From Verrucomicrobiota bacterium (GTDB lineage: Bacteria > Verrucomicrobiota > Verrucomicrobiia > Verrucomicrobiales > DEV007): a stretch of 39,803 bases of DNA. The stretch is from NCBI GenBank assembly GCA_030625775.1, contig DAOUQC010000043.1, positions 1 to 39,803 of the forward strand, in the 5' to 3' direction. The notes under the pieces were generated by a model. It saw only the letters and a program-made list of their open reading frames with translations. It ran no database searches and was not told where the DNA came from. The position numbers and the translations under genes were made by a program. This document shows positions 23,859 through 31,681 of this stretch, piece by piece (position 1 is the stretch's first letter; every line of letters starts with the position of its first letter).

Positions 23859-25499
23859 ATGAATAAAATATCGCTAATCCTCCTGTACACATTTTTCCTC
23901 GCCAAGGTCGTTTCCTTGTCTTGCGCCCAAACCGCCAAAGAAGATGTAGAAAAAGCCACCAAAGAAGCGGTCGAACGCTTTACCGTAGACACCAAGCGCA
24001 ACCCAAAGGATGCCAACGCATGGAATGGCCTTGGTGCGGCTTTACTGTTTCAAGGCAAGACGGATGAAGCCATTGCGGCCTATCGTAAAGCTGTCGAGAT
24101 TAAGCCAGCAACTGCGATCTTGTGGGTCAATCTTGGAAAGGCCCTGCTCGATTCCGGAAAACTGGATGAATCAATTTCAGCTTCGCGTCGAGCCATTGAA
24201 CTCGAGTCGGAAGATGTTGCTGCGTGGGCTAATCTTGGAGGAGCCTTACTCAAACAAGGCAAGCTGAATAAAGCTTATGAAGCTACTCATAAAGCAACTG
24301 GGCTCGGCCCGGCAAACGCACCCGCGTGGACCAATCACGGAGCAGTGTTGCTCAACTCAGGGAAGCTGGACGAGTCGATCAAAGCTTCGCGCCGAGCCAT
24401 TGAACTCGATCCGACAGATGCGATAAGTTGGGCCAATCTTGGGGGAGCACTGCTCAAACAAGGCAAAGTAGCTGAAGCCTTCACAGCTTCTGATAAGGCG
24501 ACAAAACTCAATCCGAAAAGCTCTATTGCGTGGAACAATCTCGCCGGAGCTTTACTCAGTCAGGACAAGCCGGATGAAGCGGTCACAGCATTACGCAAAT
24601 GTATTGAAATAGACCCATCGGATGCAGAGACCTGGGGGAATTTGGGCGGAGCTTTAGCCAAAGCGGATAAGCTGGAAGAAGCTGTCGCAGCCTTACGTAA
24701 ATCAATCAATTTGAATGCCCGGCATGCCAACGGCTGGAGCAAGCTTGGAGAGGTCTTGCTGAGTCAAAACAAACTGGACGAATCGATCAATGCTTCGCAA
24801 AAAGCGGTCGAAATCAATCCTGAAAAACTAAGTGCATTAGGCAATCTGGTAAAGGCAAATGGTCAGGCAAATCGCATTGACCGCACCGGAATTTGGATGG
24901 CACGCTGGGTGATGGCTCTTCTGGATCCGGCCCAGGCTGCAGATGAGACAGTGATATTACTGGAGGTAACAAAAGGGCTTCAGATTTTAAAGATTGAACC
25001 GTCACTGGAAACACCCACGGACTCCATGATTCACGCATACTATGAAAGTCACAAGAATGACTTCAGCGACGGAAGTGTGCACCTGCAAATGATCTCCTGT
25101 CCGAAAGCCACAAAAGTGCGGAAATTTATGGATGAACTGCGGGAAAAATTAGTCTCTGGAGGTGATTTCGGGGAAGCGGCACGGAAACATTCGGATGATT
25201 CTGCGGCAACGGATGGCGGAGATCGCGGATGGATGAAACGAAGCGACTTGCGAGCTGATCTCGCGGATGCTGCTTTTGCACTGAAGATCGGGAAAATCAG
25301 CCCTGTGATTGAGGACAGCACTCACTATCGTATCCTGCGCATCGAAGAACGAAAATCGGGCTCCCCTGCCCCTCTGAATGAAGTGAAAAATCGAGTTATT
25401 TTCAAAGTGAAAGCTGCTTCCATGGAAGCAAAAATACGGCAGTGGATTGTGGATGCGCGGAAGGAATTGAAAGAGTCACAAATCCGTCAACAGCAGTAG
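23859..25499 (+). CDS. Secreted TPR protein with C-terminal PpiC-type (parvulin) domain
   Basis: This 546-residue protein starts at the ATG at 23859; the frame also opens with a TTG two codons earlier. The signal peptide is MNKISLILLYTFFLAKVVSLSCAQ. From about residue 50 to 325 there are eight tetratricopeptide repeats of 34 residues, recognisable by WANLGGALLKQGK and related phrases with ALE-type second helices. From about residue 403 to 500 there is a parvulin-like peptidyl-prolyl isomerase fold: GGDFGEAARKHSDDSAATDGGDRGW followed by DAAFALKIGKISPVIED. TPRs bind partner proteins and parvulins such as SurA and PrsA help fold exported proteins, so a periplasmic chaperone role is plausible. 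The fusion of a long TPR array to a parvulin is uncommon in my experience. Confidence 0.85.
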   Translation: MNKISLILLYTFFLAKVVSLSCAQTAKEDVEKATKEAVERFTVDTKRNPKDANAWNGLGAALLFQGKTDEAIAAYRKAVEIKPATAILWVNLGKALLDSGKLDESISASRRAIELESEDVAAWANLGGALLKQGKLNKAYEATHKATGLGPANAPAWTNHGAVLLNSGKLDESIKASRRAIELDPTDAISWANLGGALLKQGKVAEAFTASDKATKLNPKSSIAWNNLAGALLSQDKPDEAVTALRKCIEIDPSDAETWGNLGGALAKADKLEEAVAALRKSINLNARHANGWSKLGEVLLSQNKLDESINASQKAVEINPEKLSALGNLVKANGQANRIDRTGIWMARWVMALLDPAQAADETVILLEVTKGLQILKIEPSLETPTDSMIHAYYESHKNDFSDGSVHLQMISCPKATKVRKFMDELREKLVSGGDFGEAARKHSDDSAATDGGDRGWMKRSDLRADLADAAFALKIGKISPVIEDSTHYRILRIEERKSGSPAPLNEVKNRVIFKVKAASMEAKIRQWIVDARKELKESQIRQQQ

Positions 25500-25526
25500 C
25501 TTTAAAGACACGGCAAGCGACCTTTT

Positions 25527-27023
25527 TCAAACCAGCGGGCTCCTGGTATAATTGCGCTTGTCGAAAGGAAGGTTGTAATTCACCGTTCCTGATTTTTCGT
25601 TGATGACGTATCCCGAGCGACGAATTAATTCGGGGCCTGGAAGAAATTCGTCGTGAGATTCCTTGAGCAAATGTTGCAGCTGCTCCTCGAGTCCTTTTTG
25701 AAGCTGGGCATGTACCCCCTTCCCGACGAGGTTGTTCTTTTGAAATGGATCCGCTTCGTTATCGTAAAACAACCAAGGGCCCTTGAGGTCACGACAATAG
25801 GTGTATCGAGTGCTGCGCACCCCACGGTATTCTTTGCCGCCCACTTTGCGGCTCCATTGACCAAAGGGCTGTGGACAAGTGATCAGTGCCGCATATTCAT
25901 CGTCCTCTTTTTCCTTACCTAGAATCACACCGGAAAGATCCCTGCCCTCCACTTCATCGGGAATTTTCGTATCCCCTACCAAACCCAGCAAAGTCGGCAT
26001 GATGTCAGGCGTATCAATCGGCATTGAGATCTGACGAGTCTTGTTTTTCAAGCGAGATGGCCAGCGTACCAGAAACGGCACACGTAGTGATTCATCCCAA
26101 GGCTGCTGCTTCTTTCTGAAGCCATGGGAATACAACATATCCCCATGATCCGAGGTATAAACCACAATGGTATTTTCAGCCTGCCCGGTTTCTTCAAGAG
26201 TTTTCATCAAGCTGCCTAGACAATCGTCGAGCGCTGTCATGTGTGCGTAATACCCCCGGTAATCTTTCAATGCGATTTCACGCTTATCGTCGGGAACATT
26301 TCCTCTCAAGGTAAGGTTCTTTTGCGCATAAAGTTTTTTGTATTTATCAGGAGCAGTGTGATAGGGCGCATGTGGCGGCCCCCATGACAGAAAGAGGGCA
26401 AATGGATCATTACCCTGTTTTTTTGAATGATTTTGCAGGAAACTTTTCGCTTCCTGGGTCTGTGCAAGGGCGTCGTATCCCTTCCAGTATTGTTTGTCAG
26501 GAGAATTCGCGTAGAACGCCGACTTGTTATAATTGTGCGGACACTCCAAAGCACGCCAGAACTGAAATCCCTGGCGCCGTTCAGGAGGCGTGTATTCCTG
26601 CCGCCCCTGTCCGTCGATATGCCATTTCCCGATATAGCCGGTTTGATAGCCTGACTCATTCAGGCAATGCGCAATGGAACGATGATCAGAGCTCAGTGAT
26701 AAATCGTTGAGGTAAAGTCCATGCGTCAGTGGACGTTTGCCGGTCAGCAATGACGCACGATGCGGACAACAAACAGGGATCCCTGAAACCGCATGAGTAA
26801 AATTCACGCTTTGCGAAGCAAGGGCGTCAATGTGCGGCGTGATAACTTCCCTATTCCCAGTATAGCCATGATCCGATGCCCGCCACTGATCAGAAAATAA
26901 ATAGAGAATGTTGGGACGATTACTCGAAGCCTCCGCCGCATGACTTGCACCCACGGCAGTAGAAAGAGTGGCACCAGCAGTCGATTGAATAAAACGACGA
27001 CGAGAAACAGTTTTAAGATTCAT
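25527..27023 (-). CDS. Tat-exported sulfatase
   Basis: This 498-residue enzyme begins with a clear twin-arginine signal, SRRRFIQSTAGATL (residues 7-20), and an AxA-like site near SHAAEAS. The metal motif is LFSDQWRASDHGY, with D45 and the usual second acidic residue replaced by Gln46, as in many S1 sulfatases of the DQ type. The formylglycine site C85-C86-P87-H88-R89 followed by ASLLTG is canonical. YTSDHGDML supplies the later metal ligands. It is an aryl- or glycan-sulfatase (iduronate-sulfatase/choline-sulfatase-like), with unknown substrate. Tat export implies folding, and probably formylglycine formation, before secretion. It is divergent from the sulfatase pair beginning at 27394. Confidence 0.92.
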   Translation of the reverse strand: MNLKTVSRRRFIQSTAGATLSTAVGASHAAEASSNRPNILYLFSDQWRASDHGYTGNREVITPHIDALASQSVNFTHAVSGIPVCCPHRASLLTGKRPLTHGLYLNDLSLSSDHRSIAHCLNESGYQTGYIGKWHIDGQGRQEYTPPERRQGFQFWRALECPHNYNKSAFYANSPDKQYWKGYDALAQTQEAKSFLQNHSKKQGNDPFALFLSWGPPHAPYHTAPDKYKKLYAQKNLTLRGNVPDDKREIALKDYRGYYAHMTALDDCLGSLMKTLEETGQAENTIVVYTSDHGDMLYSHGFRKKQQPWDESLRVPFLVRWPSRLKNKTRQISMPIDTPDIMPTLLGLVGDTKIPDEVEGRDLSGVILGKEKEDDEYAALITCPQPFGQWSRKVGGKEYRGVRSTRYTYCRDLKGPWLFYDNEADPFQKNNLVGKGVHAQLQKGLEEQLQHLLKESHDEFLPGPELIRRSGYVINEKSGTVNYNLPFDKRNYTRSPLV

Positions 27024-27053
27024 ATATTTAATGCGGTTTCGTGAGCTTAGTTT

Positions 27054-27108
27054 TCACCATGAAGGAATAAAAGGTCTTTCTTCATGTCCTTCAATACCTT
27101 CATGGTGA
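27054..27108. repeat. 12-base inverted repeat with 31-base loop and flanking T6
   Basis: TCACCATGAAGG (27054-27065) is perfectly complementary to CCTTCATGGTGA (27097-27108), and a T6 run follows at 27109-27114. Read in the plus direction this has the form of a rho-independent terminator, but no plus-strand gene lies upstream. The loop contains related TTCATGTCCTTCA, giving a repeat-of-a-repeat look. It lies 31 bases upstream of the Tat sulfatase start, in its leader or promoter. Confidence 0.6.
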
Positions 27109-27115
27109 TTTTTTC

Positions 27116-27364
27116 CTACCGTCCTACCTTGAGCGCTCGGCACATCTCACACGCTGAGTTCAACTGACCGATGACATGCTGACGCATTCTGTCATTCAGA
27201 ACCCGGTCACGTTTACGGAATTGCTTTTCAAGGCGATTAAGCCATTTGAGAAAATATTTTCCATTTATTAGACAAGCCTGAAGCCATTTAGCAGGCAGCT
27301 CTATTTGTCCCGGGCATGGCGCAGATACGGGACGATAGCGCTTGATCATTCTATTGATAGGCAC
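27116..27364 (-). CDS. Possible small basic protein of unknown function
   Basis: An 82-residue frame starts with GTG at 27364, with an ATG five codons later. It encodes a basic helical-looking protein (FLKWLNRLEKQFRKRDRVLND) with three cysteines. There is no Shine-Dalgarno sequence, no recognised family and no signal peptide. Its position between divergent sulfatases, ending just before the inverted repeat, would allow co-transcription with the Tat sulfatase. It may equally be a chance frame. Confidence 0.28.
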   Translation of the reverse strand: MPINRMIKRYRPVSAPCPGQIELPAKWLQACLINGKYFLKWLNRLEKQFRKRDRVLNDRMRQHVIGQLNSACEMCRALKVGR

Positions 27365-27393
27365 TTCACTGAAAGCAATTTACCTCGAAATAC

Positions 27394-28827
27394 ATGTCAC
27401 GATTGTTACTCTATCTATTTTTATTCTCCGGCTACCTGATGGCAGATAGCAAGGGTGCTGAAACCCGTCCCAATTTTATATTTTTTATTACGGATGATAT
27501 TTCCCAGGAGGATCTCAGCCCCTACGGCAATGCCTATGCGCAAACTCCAAACCTGGCAAAACTTGCACAGGAAGGTATGCTCTTCGAGAACGCCTACTTG
27601 ACGATTTCTAGTTGCAGCCCTAGCCGCTGCTCAATGATTACCAGTCGTTACCCCCACAATACCGGTGCACCGGAATTGCATACTCAATTACCGGAGGGAC
27701 TGGACACTTTCCCCTTGTTGCTCAAGCGAGCTGGATATTACACGGCCCTTTCGGGAAAGCATCATATGGGCAAAGCTGTGAATCCTGGATTTGAACTTGT
27801 CTCCAAAGGCAAGGGACCAGGGAAAGAAGAGGACTGGGTTTCTATTCTGCAAAACAGACCTAAAGATAAACCGTTTTTCTTTTGGTTTGCTTCAAGTGAT
27901 GCTCATCGAAATTGGGAATTTAATGATGAAGCTCCGATTTATATACCGGATGATGCACCGGTTCCTCCCTACATGGTAAACAACAAGGAAACACGTAAAG
28001 ATCTGGCAGACTACTATCATGAAGTCAGTCGGACAGACACCTATGTTGGTAAATTACGCAGGGAATTGGCGGCACAGCATATTGAGGGAGATACCTATTT
28101 TATATATTTGGCTGATAATGGGCGTCCATTTCCTCGTGACAAGGTTCGTCTTTATGATAGCGGAATCAAAACTCCGCTCATCATTGCTTGTCCAGGAAGG
28201 CTGAATCCAGGCATCTCTCAATCCCTGGTAAGTTCGATCGATATTGGCCCTACAATTCTTGACCTGTCAGGCGTGGATAAATCACCTCAGATGCAGGGAA
28301 TCAGTTTTCTCCCCATTATGAAAAACCCTGAGGCAGTGACTCGGCATTATGTGTTCGCTGAACATAACTGGCATGTTCATCAAGCTCACGAACGCATGGT
28401 GCGTTCGGGTCCGTGGGTGTATATCCGCAACGCTTGGCCCCACCTTCAAAGCATGTGCGTCGAACAGGCCCCCGCCTTTCCTGCTGCCAAAGCCCTTTGG
28501 CAAGCTGAAGAAGAAGGTAAACTGAACACCCATCAACGTGACATATTCCTGATTCCACGTCCCGCGCAGGAGTTGTATCATGTTGGCAAAGACCCCTTTC
28601 AATTGCACAATGTGGCAGCAGATAAATCTAATGCTGACATCCTGAAAAATCTGGATGCTGCGCTCGATCAGTGGGTTGAACAAACAGGAGATACAATCCC
28701 CCTTAATCCTACCAATGACAGGGAAGATATTTATGGGGTGAAGTATCCCAAGCACAAACGTGGCACCATGCCGGGTGATGAACGGGAAGCGACCAAAATC
28801 AATCATCCCGGTCCGATAAAAAAATAA
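27394..28827 (+). CDS. Sulfatase, S1-type, with CSPSR motif and altered LTG
   Basis: This 477-residue enzyme has a short Sec signal peptide (MSRLLLYLFLFSGYLMADS). ITDDISQEDLSPYG gives metal ligands D34-D35. The formylglycine site is C74-S-P-S-R78, canonical, but the following ASLLTG box reads CSMITS, with Cys after Arg and Ser in place of Gly. The second metal motif is LADNGRPFPRDK (D and N). The general pattern is close to that of the sulfatase gene at 6725 (LYDSGIKTPLII versus VYDSGLSIPLII), so the two likely belong to the same SGSH-like subfamily. Substrate unknown. The gene is followed after 7 bases by the lipoprotein sulfatase, which makes an operon. Confidence 0.92.
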   Translation: MSRLLLYLFLFSGYLMADSKGAETRPNFIFFITDDISQEDLSPYGNAYAQTPNLAKLAQEGMLFENAYLTISSCSPSRCSMITSRYPHNTGAPELHTQLPEGLDTFPLLLKRAGYYTALSGKHHMGKAVNPGFELVSKGKGPGKEEDWVSILQNRPKDKPFFFWFASSDAHRNWEFNDEAPIYIPDDAPVPPYMVNNKETRKDLADYYHEVSRTDTYVGKLRRELAAQHIEGDTYFIYLADNGRPFPRDKVRLYDSGIKTPLIIACPGRLNPGISQSLVSSIDIGPTILDLSGVDKSPQMQGISFLPIMKNPEAVTRHYVFAEHNWHVHQAHERMVRSGPWVYIRNAWPHLQSMCVEQAPAFPAAKALWQAEEEGKLNTHQRDIFLIPRPAQELYHVGKDPFQLHNVAADKSNADILKNLDAALDQWVEQTGDTIPLNPTNDREDIYGVKYPKHKRGTMPGDEREATKINHPGPIKK

Positions 28828-28834
28828 AAACATC

Positions 28835-30238
28835 ATGTACCAACAAAACCAATTTTCACTACTTCCCGCAGTGATTGCCTTTACCGTATTGTTTACTGCA
28901 TCAGCATGTTCAGGTGGCAAGGAAAAGAACAACTCCCCTTCCCAACCCAACATCATTTTCATCATCGCTGATGACTTGGGTTGGGCCGATGTTGGGTTTC
29001 ATGGGGGGAATGTTCCAACCCCGAATCTCAAACAACTCCTCACCGAAGGCGTTGAACTTCGCCAACATTACGTGGCACCGGTATGCAGTCCGACACGTGC
29101 AGGTTTTATGACCGGGCGCTACTGGAGTCGGTTTGGAATTACGACGCCGACGAACAGTTTGGGCCTGCCCTTCGATACGGTCACTGTTGCCAAGGCGCTC
29201 GGTGAGGCGGGTTACAAAACATGCATCACAGGCAAATGGCACCTCGGCTCAAAAGCTGAATGGGGGCCTAATCACTTTGGCTTTGATCACAGTTACGGAT
29301 CCATGGCAGGTGGAGTCACGCCCTGGTCCCATTTTTACAAAAAAGGCCCATACTCAACCACTTGGCATCGCAACGAGGAGCTTATTACGGAAGATGGGCA
29401 TGTTACTGATCTGCTTGCAAATGAAGCGGTCGAGTGGATTGAAAAGCAGCATAGTGATGAGCCGTTTTTTCTATATGTGCCGCTAACCGCTGTCCATTTG
29501 CCGATACGTGAACCCCAGGCTTTACTGGATCGTGTACCGAAGGAAATCACCGGTGAAGTGGCTCGCCATTATGCGGCTTGCGTCCTCCATCTCGATGATG
29601 CGGTTGGGCGTATTGTTGCGGCTGTAGAAAAAGCAGGCAAGAAAGGCAACACCCTCATCGTATTCACCAGTGACAATGGTGGATCTACTTCAGAAAACAA
29701 CGACACAAAATACCCCAACGTTGATGACAATTGCCCCAACGGAAAATTGCCGGGCAACAATCTTCCATTAAGAGGAAAAAAAGGTGATCTCTATGAAGGC
29801 GGCACTCGTGTTCCCACCATCGCACGTTGGACAGGTAAAATTCCTGCCGGAAGCTCCAGTAAAACTCCGGTTCACATCGTCGACTGGATGCCTACTTTCT
29901 GTGCACTGGCGGGGTATCAATCAGAGACGGTCAACCTAAATTGGGACGGAACTGATATCTGGCCGGTCATTTCAGGTGAAGGCTCTTTAGCTGCGCGAAG
30001 CTTGTATTCCGCTGGAACCAGTTTCCGATCCCAGGCTTTGCGTGATGGTGATTGGAAACTGATTATTTTCCTCTCAAAGGACGGGGTCGAAACAAGAGCC
30101 GAGCTATTCAATATAGCTGAAGACCCAAACGAGAAAAATAATCTCGCACAATCTCAAGCGGATATAGTTGCTGAGATGCGCAAAAAACTTAAAGCAGCTG
30201 CTTCAAATGATCGCGATGCGGTAGCTCCAAAGGAATAG
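28835..30238 (+). CDS. Lipoprotein sulfatase (arylsulfatase type)
   Basis: This 467-residue enzyme starts with a lipoprotein-like signal ending FTASAC, so Cys25 may be lipid-modified and the enzyme tethered to a membrane. The -3 residue is Ala rather than Leu, so this is likely rather than certain. IADDLGWADVGFHG gives D46-D47. The formylglycine site C84-S-P-T-R88 followed by AGFMTG is canonical. FTSDNGGSTSENN provides D and N of the second metal site, and GKKGDLYEGGTRVP is the typical arylsulfatase A/B region. It resembles the arylsulfatase B/GALNS-like group common in PVC bacteria. It is the second gene of the sulfatase operon. Confidence 0.93.
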   Translation: MYQQNQFSLLPAVIAFTVLFTASACSGGKEKNNSPSQPNIIFIIADDLGWADVGFHGGNVPTPNLKQLLTEGVELRQHYVAPVCSPTRAGFMTGRYWSRFGITTPTNSLGLPFDTVTVAKALGEAGYKTCITGKWHLGSKAEWGPNHFGFDHSYGSMAGGVTPWSHFYKKGPYSTTWHRNEELITEDGHVTDLLANEAVEWIEKQHSDEPFFLYVPLTAVHLPIREPQALLDRVPKEITGEVARHYAACVLHLDDAVGRIVAAVEKAGKKGNTLIVFTSDNGGSTSENNDTKYPNVDDNCPNGKLPGNNLPLRGKKGDLYEGGTRVPTIARWTGKIPAGSSSKTPVHIVDWMPTFCALAGYQSETVNLNWDGTDIWPVISGEGSLAARSLYSAGTSFRSQALRDGDWKLIIFLSKDGVETRAELFNIAEDPNEKNNLAQSQADIVAEMRKKLKAAASNDRDAVAPKE

Positions 30239-30391
30239 AAAAGAGACCGTGAGCCCAGCTCCTTTCAGACGATCAAGAAGCTCTATCGCTGAGTGCTTCT
30301 ACAGCCTCATTTTGTATGGGGATAAAACTAAAAAAACTTCTTTCCACAAGCCTTCTCCTGCGTAGAATCGCCATTCACACCACAAATTTCA

Positions 30392-31645
30392 ATGAAAAAC
30401 ATAACAACCTTGCTATCAACCCTCGTAGTGTTTTTTGCCATTGCCTCCCCTGCCCTCGCCCAGGAAGCCGATGCCGCGGCAACGGGTAACAATGCCTGGA
30501 TGATGACATCAACGGCTCTCGTTCTTTTCATGTGCATTCCGGGTTTGGCTCTATTCTACGGAGGTTTGGTTCACAAACGCAATGTGCTGAGTGTGTTGAT
30601 GCACTGTTTTGCCCTGGTCTGTGTCATGAGTCTCGTCTGGTTAGTGATTGGCTACTCTATCTCTGTGGGCAACGCTGGCGGCTGGATTGGTGGTTTTGAC
30701 AACATTTTCCACAAAGGCATCGGACCGGATAAAATTCTGGGTTCAGCTTTCCAGATGACTTTTTTCATCATCACTCCGGCGCTCATCATCGGCACCTTTG
30801 TGGAGCGGATCAAATTCACCGCCATGATGTTGTTCTGTGTGCTGTGGACATTGTTGGTTTACGCCCCGATCTGTCACATCACCTGGTTCGGAGGTTGGTT
30901 TGCAGAAATGAAAGTCGTCGATCTGGCGGGAGGCATCGTGGTTCACATCACTGCCGGGGTAGCTGCCCTGATCGCCTGCATCATGGTTGGCAAACGCAGC
31001 AATGCTACTCCGCCGCATAATTTACCGATGACCGTTACCGGCACCGCAATGCTCTGGGTTGGATGGTTTGGATTCAACGCAGGCAGCCAGGGAGGCGCTA
31101 CGGATGCAGCCGCAATGACCTTGTTTGTCACTCATATTTCTGCAGCGACAGCCGCTACTGTATGGGCGGTGATTGAGTGGTTTACGATCAAAAAACCGAG
31201 TGTGCTGGGAATCGCGACTGGCGCAATTGCCGGGCTGGCAGCGATCACTCCAGCTTCCGGTGTCGCGGGTCCAATGGGTGCGGTGCTGATTGGCGCCGTC
31301 TCTGGGGCGGTTTGCTGGTGGGCTTCAGTAAAACTGAAAAATAAACTGGGTTACGATGACTCTCTCGACGTGGTCGGTGTTCACGGTGTGGGCGGCCTGG
31401 TGGGCACACTGTTGGCTGCACTCGTGGGAACGGCTGCTTTTGGTGGGTTCGGCGACTTTACTTTTGGCAACCAAATCGTCATCCAACTGATCGCCTCAGG
31501 TGCCACCATCGTTTACACCGGTGTTTTGACAGTTGCCATCCTCTTGTTCGTGAAAGCCGTATGCGGAGGATTACGTGTCACCGAATCCGAGGAACGTGAA
31601 GGCCTCGACGAAGTATCACACGGAGAATCGGCTTACCACATGTAA
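30392..31645 (+). CDS. amtB: Ammonium transporter (Amt/AmtB)
   Basis: This 417-residue channel has a cleaved signal peptide (FFAIASPALAQ, ending near residue 23) and 11 helices. The twin pore histidines are H185 in GGIVVHITAG and H331 in VVGVHGVGG. GLALFYGGLVHKRN (51-64) is the classical start of the family, and LWVGWFGFNAGS (221-232) is also conserved. The C-terminus RVTESEEREGLDEVSHGESAYHM is the conserved cytoplasmic tail that contacts GlnK and is complete here. No glnK follows; the convergent SGNH hydrolase starts at once, so the regulator must be elsewhere. The 153-base leader has no recognisable sigma-54 site. Confidence 0.96.
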   Translation: MKNITTLLSTLVVFFAIASPALAQEADAAATGNNAWMMTSTALVLFMCIPGLALFYGGLVHKRNVLSVLMHCFALVCVMSLVWLVIGYSISVGNAGGWIGGFDNIFHKGIGPDKILGSAFQMTFFIITPALIIGTFVERIKFTAMMLFCVLWTLLVYAPICHITWFGGWFAEMKVVDLAGGIVVHITAGVAALIACIMVGKRSNATPPHNLPMTVTGTAMLWVGWFGFNAGSQGGATDAAAMTLFVTHISAATAATVWAVIEWFTIKKPSVLGIATGAIAGLAAITPASGVAGPMGAVLIGAVSGAVCWWASVKLKNKLGYDDSLDVVGVHGVGGLVGTLLAALVGTAAFGGFGDFTFGNQIVIQLIASGATIVYTGVLTVAILLFVKAVCGGLRVTESEEREGLDEVSHGESAYHM

Positions 31646-31681
31646 GGAATCCTGATCAGGCCAAGTGACTGAACCAGAAAT

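Larger units (their letters stand above)
27024..27393. other. Divergent sulfatase intergenic region with long hairpin
   Basis: The 370 bases between divergent sulfatases hold a possible 82-codon minus-strand gene (27116-27364) and a long inverted repeat at 27054-27108. Promoters for both sulfatases must lie here, but none is convincing. Confidence 0.4.

Noticed and set aside
31651-31660. Perfect palindrome CCTGATCAGG between the amtB and SGNH genes
   Set aside because: It has no loop or T-run and is short enough to arise by chance, so it is not called a terminator or operator.
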